This document shows, piece after piece, positions 1-8,218 of a DNA stretch of 64,000 bases. The number at the start of each line of letters is the position of its first letter. The stretch's first letter is position 1. The position numbers and the translations under genes were made by a program. This stretch comes from Saprospiraceae bacterium (lineage in GTDB: Bacteria; Bacteroidota; Bacteroidia; Chitinophagales; Saprospiraceae): assembly GCA_016715105.1 (NCBI GenBank), contig JADKBO010000002.1, positions 124,001 through 188,000 of the forward strand. Reading direction: 5' to 3'. The notes under the pieces were generated by a model. The model was not told the origin of the DNA. It saw nothing but the letters and a program-made list of their open reading frames with translations, and made no database searches.

Positions 1-30
1 GTCCATAAAGACTTCATTATTCAAAAAATA

Positions 31-1047
31 TTAAAGTTGGATGAGGTCAAATTGTACGATGACAACCACGATCAAAAGCACCAAAAAGATGATTTCAGCG
101 ACAATTTTATTTTTAAAGTTGAGCAGAGAAAGCGTTGTAAAAATGGAAGCAGGAAACAAAAAGCTAAAAATATGACTGTATTCCAAATGTTCAATCATCA
201 ATAAAACCAAGCCCGAATATGCCATTACCCAATACAGGATAGAAATCTTTTTCTGGGTAGAAGTCACTTTTTGTTTGGTATAATTCGAGAAATTGACCAA
301 AAAAATCAGGACCAAAATTCCTATCAAAACACTGATGATCAAACTTTTGATGTCTTGGATAAACAAAACCTGATTGACCCCAAAATTCTCCCGGAAAAAA
401 TCTGGGATGACCATTAAGTCTTCACTATTGAAAAATTCCCATACCCAAAGGAGCAGCGTAGGAATCACCCATGCGACCGAATGTTGGATTCTTTCTTTAA
501 AGGTGAATGACTTCAAAATGATCAAGGAAATGAAACTTACTATGAAAAAGTAGTAAAAAGGAAAATAAAAAACGCCTGCCAGTCCGATCAAAAATCCAGC
601 TGAAAATATATCTGATGCCGCAGCGACACTGTTGTATGTATTGAACAAAAGGTGGACTGCAATGATGATGAACGTGCTACCTATCAACATTGGACTCAAA
701 GAGAGTAAATCAGGAATCACCGCAGAGATAGTGATGTACACCAACCCTGGAATCAAAGTCATTTCTTTTGCAATGCGATGTTTTATGCATAATCTGTTGA
801 TAATCAGTGCTTGCATATAAACTATCAAACTCGCCAATAACCCTTGTACCCAATTGGAAGAAACTAGTTCCATAAGGTTGTTGAATATCGAACTTTCTCT
901 TTCTGAAACAAAATTGTATGGAATAGGCTTAATGACCCCTTTGATCCTGATGAGCAAACAAAAAGGCAACAACAATAAGCTGTTTATGAATAAATTTTTC
1001 CTGAAAAATTCTAACACTGAATTATAGCCTGTTTTTAAAATGACCAA
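31..1047 (-). CDS. Polytopic membrane protein, DUF6427-like
   Basis: An integral inner-membrane protein of about 338 residues made almost entirely of hydrophobic segments (roughly nine or ten helices), with no catalytic motif that I can see. The length, the N-terminal pattern of a short amphipathic stretch followed by a long hydrophobic helix, and the even spacing of helices resemble the Bacteroidota DUF6427 family, whose function is unknown. The longest reading starts with TTG at 1047, but a -7-like TACTTTTG box lies only one base upstream. A start at the in-frame GTG near 1017 (first residues MLEFFRKN) is therefore more credible. It is transcribed away from the PQQ dehydrogenase. I am confident that it is a membrane protein and only moderately confident of the family name. 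Confidence 0.65.
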   Translation of the reverse strand: MVILKTGYNSVLEFFRKNLFINSLLLLPFCLLIRIKGVIKPIPYNFVSERESSIFNNLMELVSSNWVQGLLASLIVYMQALIINRLCIKHRIAKEMTLIPGLVYITISAVIPDLLSLSPMLIGSTFIIIAVHLLFNTYNSVAAASDIFSAGFLIGLAGVFYFPFYYFFIVSFISLIILKSFTFKERIQHSVAWVIPTLLLWVWEFFNSEDLMVIPDFFRENFGVNQVLFIQDIKSLIISVLIGILVLIFLVNFSNYTKQKVTSTQKKISILYWVMAYSGLVLLMIEHLEYSHIFSFLFPASIFTTLSLLNFKNKIVAEIIFLVLLIVVVIVQFDLIQL

Positions 1048-1200
1048 GCAAAAGTAAAAAATAAAATGATATCAATTTAAGAGACTTGATTTAAGGCCAA
1101 ATGTCCACTGTCGTTATATTAAAAAAATGACTTGCATTGAGGCATACAAACTAATAAAACTAAGATTGTTATTAAATTCAATTTCAATGCCTATTTTCAG

Positions 1201-1230
1201 TCTTGAATTACTAAAGTTTACCATTCAAGA
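1201..1230. promoter_or_regulatory. Inverted repeat just before the PQQ dehydrogenase start
   Basis: TCTTGAAT (1201-1208) and ATTCAAGA (1223-1230) are perfect 8-bp inverted arms around a 14-base spacer. The repeat ends two bases before the ATG at 1233. It could be an operator or a leader hairpin that hides the ribosome site. The symmetry is seen directly; the role is inferred. Confidence 0.4.
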
Positions 1231-1232
1231 TT

Positions 1233-3351
1233 ATGAATAAAGCCACAACACATTTTTTCTGTATTTTTTATTTTCTTCCTATTCATTACTTCTTGTTCCG
1301 ATAAGGAAAGCTTCTCCTCATGCTGACTGGTCAGGTTATCAAGGTGGCAATGATAGAAATCAATACAGCCATTTAGATCAAATCAATACCTCCAACGTGA
1401 CCGCTCTCAAAGAGGCCTGAGATATGATAGTGGCGATGCAGACTCCACTGGGAAAACTCAAATCCAATGTAATCCGCTCATCATTGATGGAATTATTTAT
1501 GGCACTAATCCGGCACTTAAATTATTTGCGCTCGATGGTACCACTGGAAAAGAACTGTGGAAATTTCATCCTCCCATCAGCGATGATTCTGGTCAGGGAG
1601 CCAATAGAGGTCTCACTGTTTACGGAGCAGGTGATCAAATGTGCATCATTTATACATCAGGTGCATTCATCTATGCTGTCAATGCCAAAACTGGTAAACT
1701 CGTAGAAACTTTTGGAGATGGTGGTAAAGTAGATTTACACAAAGGACTAGACAGAAATGTAGATAGTTTATTCATCGTAAGCAATTCTCCTGGTGTGATT
1801 TATAAAGATTTATTTATTGTTGGATCGCGAGTGTCGGAATCCATCGGACATGTACTGGTCACATTCGCGCTTATGATGCTCGAACTGGTGAGCAAAATGG
1901 ATTTTTCACACTATACCTCATCCAGGCGAAGAAGGTTATGATACTTGGCCCAAAGATGCTTACCTCAAAAGTGGCGGTGCCAATGCTTGGAGTGGCATGT
2001 CTTTGGACGAAAAGAGGGGGATGGTTTTTGTGCCCACAGGTTCTGCTTCTTTTGACTTTTATGGCGGTGATCGGGAAGGTAAAAATTTGTTTTCCAACTG
2101 CGTCATTGCATTGGATGCCAACACAGGCAAAAAAATATGGCATTATCAAACCGTTCATCATGATGTTTGGGATCGCGACAATCCGGCTCCACCCAATTTG
2201 GTGACCGTCACCCACAACGGTAAAAAAATTGATGCTGTCGCTCAAATTACGAAATCATCTTACGTATTTTTATTTAACAGAGAAACGGGTGAGCCATTAT
2301 TTAAAGTCAATGAAGTTCCTGTGCCTCAAAGCACTTTAGAAGGAGAAAAGACCTGGCCGACTCAGCCTGTTCCTTCCAAACCGAGACCATTTGCCCGACA
2401 CGAAATCACAGAAAAGACTTGCCTATTCGCAGTCAGGAGGCGAGACAGTTTGCCATTGATAAACTGGCTCAAATCCAAAAAGGCAATCAATTCCAACCAC
2501 CTTCTGAAGAGGGAACACTTTTATTCCCTGGTTTTGATGGTGGTGGTGAATGGGGCGGAGCAGCTGCTGACCCGGAAGGCATCATGTACATCAATTCCAG
2601 TGAAATGCCCTGGATCATGACCATGAATAAAGTTATAAAAGGACAGAAAGAAGATATGGCCACCATTGGTAAAAATGTGTACAAAGCTGCGTGTATTTCC
2701 TGTCATGGTGCCAACCTAGAAGGCAGTAATTTATATGGAAATGTCCCTAGTTTGGTCAATTTGAAGGACCGAATTGACAAACCTCAATTGATAAAAACTT
2801 TGAAAAATGGCAAAGGCGTGATGCCCTCCTTTGGGACTTTATCCGAAAATGCCTTGAATGCGCTTTCTGCTTATTTATTGCAAACAGAGGAGAAAGATAA
2901 TAACAAAGACGTTGCTGCAACCTGGCCTTATCCATATACTTTCGGAGGTTATAAGAGGTTTATAGCTCCTGATGGCCTCGCCGCAATCAATCCTCCCTGG
3001 GGACAATTATCCGCCATTGACCTCAATTTGGGTGAAATCAAATGGCAGGTGACCCTCGGAAATGTGGAAAGCATCAAAATAGCGGGCATAACACAAACGG
3101 GAACAGAAAATTATGGTGGGCCAATCGTAACGGCTGGCAATCTCATTTTTATTGCTGCAACCACAGATAGCAAGATCCGGGCATTCGATAAGTCAACTGG
3201 CAAAGAATTATGGAGTGCTAAGCTGCCTGCTCCAGGATTTTCTACGCCTGCAACATTCAGTAAAAATGGCAAACAGTTTATTGTCACAGCAGCTGGAGGA
3301 GGAAAAATTGGGCAGCGTTCTTCTGGATATTATGTAGCATATGCTTTGTAA
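1233..3351 (+). pseudogene. PQQ-dependent dehydrogenase with inserted cytochrome c domain (frame-disrupted)
   Basis: A secreted quinoprotein dehydrogenase (glucose-dehydrogenase type) that would oxidise a sugar or alcohol in the periplasm using PQQ and pass electrons to heme. Joining the frames gives about 706 residues: a lipoprotein-type signal (ITSCSD), then beta-propeller blades with WRYDSGDAD, GKELWKFHPP and the family-typical QTVHHDVWDRDNPAPP. An inserted class I cytochrome c domain follows (CISCH near 2695-2710, methionine in GVMPSFG), then the last blades with STGKELW. As written the frame breaks at least five times: near 1320, near 1418 (GCCTGAGA where GCCTGGAGA restores the frame), once near 1845, near 1903 (A4 for A5) and near 2415 (A4 for A5). 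Sequencing error is the likely cause, but true decay is not excluded. No PQQ biosynthesis genes are in the window. Confidence 0.75.
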
Positions 3352-3883
3352 TATATGGGGCTGTAAGATGTGAAATGAAACCACCCGTAGAGAAAGGGCT
3401 TGCCCCTTTCTATTAGGAAGGCCTTCATGCCTTCCCAAACGAAATGTTTATTGTAGGGTTTAAATGGTGAATGATTAATGGTGGTTGGTACGAAAATATA
3501 AATGGAACCACCCGTAGAGAAAGGGCTTGCAAGAACCCTTCTATCGGGAACCAAAGAATAAAGGTTTGCATTCCGCACCAAGATTGGGCTTTTTGGCCGT
3601 GGAAATTGATGGTCATTGAGATGGTGAGACCTAATTTTAAATTCTCGAAAATCCTTCCCTTCTGATACGAAATCGGAACCGATTTGGTTTTCCTGTTTTG
3701 AAAAAGAGGCAGCGCGACCCATCTAGAAACCCAGGATTTCAATCCCAAACAAAAAATAAAATAAAATAACATTTGAGTGCTGTAGGCACGGTCCATATAA
3801 ACACAGAACACTGGCCACAAAACCATACCCAAGGTTATAAGAAATCACCTTGGCTTTCTTCATTTTATAACAGATTCCTTCAT
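3352..3883. other. Intergenic stretch with hairpins and no convincing gene
   Basis: No reading frame here resembles a protein. Right after the dehydrogenase are two stem-loops: AGAAAGGG/CCCTTTCT (about 3391-3411) and GGAAGGC/GCCTTCC (3417-3436). They may act as a terminator, although no T-run follows. The rest is unremarkable; I see nothing else in it apart from the direct repeat listed separately. Confidence 0.5.
3377..3530. repeat. Pair of 27-bp direct repeats carrying a stem-loop half
   Basis: Copies at 3377-3403 and 3504-3530 match at 26 of 27 bases and share the core CCACCCGTAGAGAAAGGGCT. In the first copy the sequence continues into a closing stem-loop arm; in the second the arm is imperfect. 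The CGTAGAG start recalls the small palindrome at 16805-16830, so these may belong to one dispersed family of short palindromic repeats. Confidence 0.5.
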
Positions 3884-3962
3884 AAAAGTGTGCTGAATCA
3901 CATTTTTTCCTTTGAAAAAGTGTTGTTGGACACATTTTTTCATACGAAAAAGTGTAATTTTG
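3884..3962 (+). promoter_or_regulatory. Promoter with alternating AAAAGTGT / CACATTTTTT elements
   Basis: Five half-sites of alternating polarity precede the first AAA/DUF4143 gene: AAAAGTGT at 3884-3891, CACATTTTTT at 3899-3908, GAAAAAGTGT at 3914-3923, ACACATTTTTTC at 3930-3941 and GAAAAAGTGT at 3946-3955. The last one runs into a Bacteroidota -7 box TAATTTTG (3955-3962). A repressor bound across the series would cover the promoter, which suggests autoregulation. The repeats are seen; the regulation is inferred. Confidence 0.55.
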
Positions 3963-3984
3963 TTGGTAATTAGACTAAAATTTT

Positions 3985-5271
3985 ATGAAGAGATCACTCT
4001 TTAAGGACTTAATTTCGTGGAAAAACTCAAGCAACAGGAAACCACTTATCATTCAAGGTGCAAGGCAAGTTGGCAAAACTTGGTTGATGAAAGCTTTTGG
4101 AGCACAAGAATTTCAGCAAGTTGTTTATCTGAATTTTGAAGAAAGCAGTCGATTGAAGGAGTTGTTTATTCCAGATTTTGATATTGATAGGCTTATTACT
4201 TCATTTGAAATAGAGACCAATCTCAAAATTGATCCTGAAAACACAATACTTATTTTTGATGAAATCCAAGAAGCAGAAAAAGGTCTTACAGCTTTGAAAT
4301 ACTTTTATGAACGTAGACCAGAATATTATATCATTGCAGCCGGTTCACTTTTGGGCGTTTCCCTTCAAAATAATCATTCCTTTCCGGTTGGGAAAGTGGA
4401 CTTTTTGCAACTATTTCCTTTGAGTTTTATGGAGTTTCTAGAGAATTCCAACGAAGTTCAATTAGGTGAACAATTAAATAATGAGAATTGGCCACTGCTG
4501 GAGACCTTTCACGACAAATTGATCCAAAATTTGCGCTTATATTATTACCTCGGTGGAATGCCAGCAGTAATAGCCGACTATCTCAAAAACAAAGATTTGA
4601 ATGCAGTCAGGGAAATACAAAATAAGCTCCTTATAGGATATGAAAATGATTTTGCCAAGTATGCCCCAATCGAGATTGTTCCAAAAATAAAAATGATTTG
4701 GCATTCTCTGATGAGCCAATTGGCAAAAGAAAACAAGAAATTTATTTATGGGCAAATAAAAAATGGAGCACGTGCAAAGGACTTTGAAGCTGCCATCAAT
4801 TGGCTTGTAGACGCAGGTTTGGTTTTGAAAGTAAACAGAGTAGAAAAACCAACAATGCCACTTAAATCATATGCAGATTATGATGCTTTCAAATTATTTC
4901 TATTTGATATCGGCTTATTAAATGCAATGGGAGAACTAGATCAAAAAATCTTATTAGAAAAAAATGCTATTCTGAAAGAATACAAAGGTGCACTGACTGA
5001 ACAATTTGTTTGTCAACAATTATTTCCTAAAAAGGAACTTTTTTATTGGTCTGCTTCCAATGCCACTGCAGAAGTTGACTTTGTCATTCAACATCAAAAT
5101 GAAATAATTCCTATTGAAGTAAAAGCTGAGGAAAATCTCAAATCCAAGAGTTTGAAAGTCTATGTTGATAAATTTAAGCCTGAAAATGCTTATAGAACTT
5201 CAATGAGCAAGTTTCGAAAAGATGACTGGTTGACAAATGTTCCAATATACGGGATTTCAACAATCGTTTGA
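3985..5271 (+). CDS. AAA ATPase with DUF4143 C-terminal domain (copy 1)
   Basis: A P-loop ATPase of 428 residues of the AAA_14/DUF4143 type, widespread in bacteria and archaea and without a settled function. Residues about 20-130 carry the ATPase core: Walker A GARQVGKTW near residue 26, Walker B LIFDEIQE near residue 90, and an AAGSLLG sensor-1-like strand. The C-terminal half is DUF4143 and ends in a nuclease-fold-like stretch with YWSAS...AEVDFV...PIEVKA, which resembles the restriction-endonuclease D-(E)xK core (D of EVDF, E-K of IEVKA). Length is normal and the frame intact. A paralogue follows 66 bp downstream on the same strand, but with its own promoter. Suggestions in the literature range from DNA-linked to toxin-antitoxin-like roles; the sequence cannot decide. 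Confidence 0.85.
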   Translation: MKRSLFKDLISWKNSSNRKPLIIQGARQVGKTWLMKAFGAQEFQQVVYLNFEESSRLKELFIPDFDIDRLITSFEIETNLKIDPENTILIFDEIQEAEKGLTALKYFYERRPEYYIIAAGSLLGVSLQNNHSFPVGKVDFLQLFPLSFMEFLENSNEVQLGEQLNNENWPLLETFHDKLIQNLRLYYYLGGMPAVIADYLKNKDLNAVREIQNKLLIGYENDFAKYAPIEIVPKIKMIWHSLMSQLAKENKKFIYGQIKNGARAKDFEAAINWLVDAGLVLKVNRVEKPTMPLKSYADYDAFKLFLFDIGLLNAMGELDQKILLEKNAILKEYKGALTEQFVCQQLFPKKELFYWSASNATAEVDFVIQHQNEIIPIEVKAEENLKSKSLKVYVDKFKPENAYRTSMSKFRKDDWLTNVPIYGISTIV

Positions 5272-5281
5272 ATTTGTAATA

Positions 5282-5333
5282 GTTAACGTTACTAAAATTT
5301 ACTTTTGAATTTTAGTAAAATTAACTATCTTTG
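5282..5333 (+). promoter_or_regulatory. 18-bp inverted repeat over a near-leaderless promoter
   Basis: GTTAACGTTACTAAAATT (5282-5299) and AATTTTAGTAAAATTAAC (5308-5325) are inverted arms matching at 16 of 18 positions around an 8-base spacer. The spacer holds a -33-like TTTTG (5303-5307), and the -7 box TATCTTTG (5326-5333) abuts the right arm. The ATG is at 5338, so the leader would be only a few bases or absent. A dimeric repressor here would block RNA polymerase completely. Confidence 0.6.
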
Positions 5334-5337
5334 CTAC

Positions 5338-6542
5338 ATGTTACTAAAGACTCAGATATCAGAAGCATTTGAAAGGCAACAGACCCAGTTTCAGAACAAG
5401 TCACTGGGGCAAGAAAGATCTATTTTGAATAGTATTAATACTACCTCAGGTGAAATAATCATCGTAACAGGTGCTAGAAGGGTGGGCAAAAGTACCTTGC
5501 TCAAACAATTGGCAGGAAAGGCGGAAAACATCGCTTTTGTAAATTTTGAAGATCCTTTGCTCTTTGGTTTTGAATTATCTGATTTTGGAAAATTGGATGA
5601 GGTGATGGGTGAGCAAGCAGAATTACTTTATTTATTTGATGAAGTGCAAGTAATTAAACAATGGGGAAATTTTCAAGAAACCTGCACGATAGACAAAAAA
5701 AAATAGTAATCACTGGTTCCAATGCCTCCCTTTTGAGCAAAGAATTGGGTACCAGATTAACAGGACGACACCACACTGTCGAACTTTTCCCCTTTCCATA
5801 TCATGAATACTGTACTTTTTTGAATTTGATTTCCTCTACAAATACTTTCAAAACCTATTTAGAAACAGGTGGATTTCCGCAATACGTCAAAAATCAAAGT
5901 ACGGAATATCTCAACCAATTGCTTTTAGATATTTTGAATAGAGATATTGCTATCAGATATGGCGTCAGAAATACAGAAACCCTGATTGCATTGGCTTTAT
6001 TTATGATTACCAATATCGGAAAACTATACACCATCAATGGATTAAAAAAGACATTCAACATTGGTTCTACTAATTCGGTTGCAGACTATCTTTCTTGGTT
6101 TGAAGACTCTTATCTCATTTTTACCATCCAGAAATTTTCTTGGTCTATCAAGAGTAGATTTGTCAGCCCGAAAAAATGTTACGCTATAGATACTGGCTTT
6201 GTTCGAGCCAATTCCTTGAGTCATTCAGATGACCTTGGCCGATTATTGGAAAACGCCATATTTCTTCAATTACGGAGGAAATACAAAACCGTTTTTTATT
6301 TTAAAGAAAAAAAAGAATGCGATTTTGTAATACCCCAAAAAGATCGAACTTATTTGCTAATCCAGGTTTGCTACGAGCTACATGTGGATAATAAAGACCG
6401 AGAAATCAATGGCTTAATCGAAGCTTTACATTTCTTTGACCAGAAGGAAGGATTCATCATTACAATGGATCAGAAAGACGAATTAAAAATAGAGGAATAC
6501 ACGATAAAACTCATTCCTGCACACGAATGGATGCAGGAATAG
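5338..6542 (+). CDS. AAA ATPase with DUF4143 C-terminal domain (copy 2, one frameshift)
   Basis: A second AAA_14/DUF4143 ATPase. Walker A is GARRVGKST near residue 42, Walker B is LYLFDEVQ, sensor 1 is ITGSNASLL, and the DUF4143 half ends in KECDFVIPQ and LIQVCYEL. The frame breaks near 5681, where CC in GAAACCTGC must be CCC to join ETLHDRQKKIVITG. One missing base restores a single protein of about 400 residues, so it is probably a sequencing error. The ATG at 5338 is chosen over the upstream TTG because it lies just behind the -7 box. Identity to copy 1 looks low, and this copy lacks the clean IEVKA nuclease-like ending. The two are therefore divergent paralogues and not a recent duplication. 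Confidence 0.8.
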
Positions 6543-6558
6543 GAGCGAATAAACTAAT

Positions 6559-7437
6559 CTACTGAATATAAGCAGAAATTGAATCTTGTAAAGCACTTTG
6601 GTATGCTGATCCATAACCCAAATGTTTGAAAACGAGCTTCCCCTTTTTATCAAATATCAAAAAATAGGGATATCCAGATAATTCATATTTGGAGTAAAGG
6701 TTACTTTCAATGTCGACAAGGATTTTTTGCTTGTCTTCAATTAATTTAAAATCAAAAACTTTATCAAAATCTACTTTTACTTTTTTGTGGTCGTATTCAT
6801 ACAAATAAAATTGATCGGCAACATCAGCAATTTGTTTGTAATAAGGAGGTAAATCTTTCATTGCCTTGATGCACGGGGCACAGCTTTCATTCCAACTTTC
6901 CAAAATGACAAATTTGTCATTTGCAGTTAGCGAAAAGGTATCTCTGTTCGCATTCAAAAAAATAAAATCCTTTAAATTTATGGACGTGTCTTGGCTTTCT
7001 TCCAATGCAACACCAATACTAAAATCATATTTTTCAGATGGATCTTCGGCCACAGTATTCCACATTGGATATATGCTAAAAGCGTAGAGATAACAAAAAA
7101 ATGCCATTGCCGCTTGGCTAACTACAGAAGGTATTTTTTCATTTATAAAACTTGAAATCGCAAAGACCACGAAACCTGCCAATACAGGATTCAGCAGAAA
7201 GTTTAAATCGATTTTGCCCGTGAAAGCAAAGGCAATCAGGTAAACAGTAGGACCAATGAATTTAACTATCCTAAGCCCTTGCGTTTCTTCCTTAACGGTT
7301 TTTTTAATCAAAACACAAGAATAAAAGGTGTATAACAAACACAAGAAAATGCCTAGTTGTCCAGGTTTATCAATACTAAGCAACAATAAACCCCAAACAG
7401 GGAAGAAGGAAAGGGTGTAGAGGATATATTTGATCAT
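6559..7437 (-). CDS. Membrane-anchored thioredoxin-like protein
   Basis: A thiol-redox protein of 292 residues. The first 130 or so residues contain four or five hydrophobic helices, followed by a C-terminal thioredoxin fold exposed to the periplasm. The active site is CAPC in WNESCAPCIKAM near residue 185, and the cis-proline loop appears as SGYPYFLIFDKKG near residue 258. The arrangement recalls the membrane plus redoxin proteins of Bacteroidota that reduce or oxidise cell-envelope disulfides. It is convergent with the ATPase gene and divergent from arsR. Whether the membrane part transports electrons or only anchors the domain cannot be told: I see no conserved cysteine pair in the helices. 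Confidence 0.75.
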   Translation of the reverse strand: MIKYILYTLSFFPVWGLLLLSIDKPGQLGIFLCLLYTFYSCVLIKKTVKEETQGLRIVKFIGPTVYLIAFAFTGKIDLNFLLNPVLAGFVVFAISSFINEKIPSVVSQAAMAFFCYLYAFSIYPMWNTVAEDPSEKYDFSIGVALEESQDTSINLKDFIFLNANRDTFSLTANDKFVILESWNESCAPCIKAMKDLPPYYKQIADVADQFYLYEYDHKKVKVDFDKVFDFKLIEDKQKILVDIESNLYSKYELSGYPYFLIFDKKGKLVFKHLGYGSAYQSALQDSISAYIQ

Positions 7438-7621
7438 TTAATATTTATAGTACTTATATTTTGTAAAGAATATTTTTGGCTATTTTTAAAAACGATGAAT
7501 CCAGTTAAATAGTAACTCATTTCTAAATTGTGGCTGTTTGAGAAGTTAGTTTTCAATAATATTTCAATAAAATCTCAACTTTTATCACCTCTACTATTGC
7601 ATCCCACCAAACTATATCGTA

Positions 7622-7643
7622 ATATTGCAATATAATAATACAA
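7622..7643. promoter_or_regulatory. Probable ArsR operator
   Basis: The perfect 12-bp palindrome ATATTGCAATAT (7622-7633) lies about a dozen bases before the arsR start. A further CAATAT overlaps the start codon, giving a second ATTG/CAAT pairing. This is the expected position and AT-rich form of a self-bound ArsR operator. Confidence 0.5.
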
Positions 7644-7644
7644 T

Positions 7645-7977
7645 ATGGGACTTACCAAGTCAGAAATATTTACTGCCGAACAAAACACCATCGCTAATAT
7701 CGCCAAAACATTGGGGCATCCTGCCAGAGTTGCCATCCTGCAACACCTTTTCAAAATCAAAGGATGTATTTGCAATGACCTGGTTGATGAGATCGGTTTG
7801 GCGCAACCTACCATTTCACAACACCTCAAGGAACTCAAAAACATGGGTTTGATCAAAGGCAATATAGAAGGGACGAGCATTTGTTATTGCATCGATGAGA
7901 AAAAATGGGCCGAAGTGCGCACTTTACTAGAAGATTTTATGGACATGCGTTTTGGCCTTAAAGTGAAATGTTGTTGA
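7645..7977 (+). CDS. arsR: ArsR-family metalloregulator
   Basis: A winged-helix repressor of 110 residues. The DNA-recognition helix is seen in AQPTISQHLKELKNMGLI. The metalloid-sensing cysteines are probably those in KGCICNDL (CxC at the usual alpha-3 position) plus further cysteines in SICYCID and at the C-terminal KCC. In Bacteroidota this subtype heads operons of the form arsR, DUF6428, GNAT, arsC, acr3. Here the insertion sequence at 8219-9707 separates it from DUF6428 and GNAT. A stem-loop (CCTTGC/GCAAGG, 8030-8045) follows the stop. Metalloid release of the operator is known for the family and is inferred here. Confidence 0.85.
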   Translation: MGLTKSEIFTAEQNTIANIAKTLGHPARVAILQHLFKIKGCICNDLVDEIGLAQPTISQHLKELKNMGLIKGNIEGTSICYCIDEKKWAEVRTLLEDFMDMRFGLKVKCC

Positions 7978-8218
7978 TTTTTCAATGGAAGATAAATGTC
8001 CTCCGGACGCAATTCCCTGTGGGGCAATTCCTTGCTTGCGCAAGGAGCAATGGGCAATGTGAAAAGGTGGTAATGGAAAATTCGGAATGAGCGTTCAATG
8101 GGAGTTCAATGCCTGCGAAGTAATTGGCTAAGCCAGCAATTCACTAGGGGGGGAATTCCTGCTGATTGAAGGAAGCAATGATGACAAAATTAAAAAGCTC
8201 GGAGCTCATGGCTCGTGG

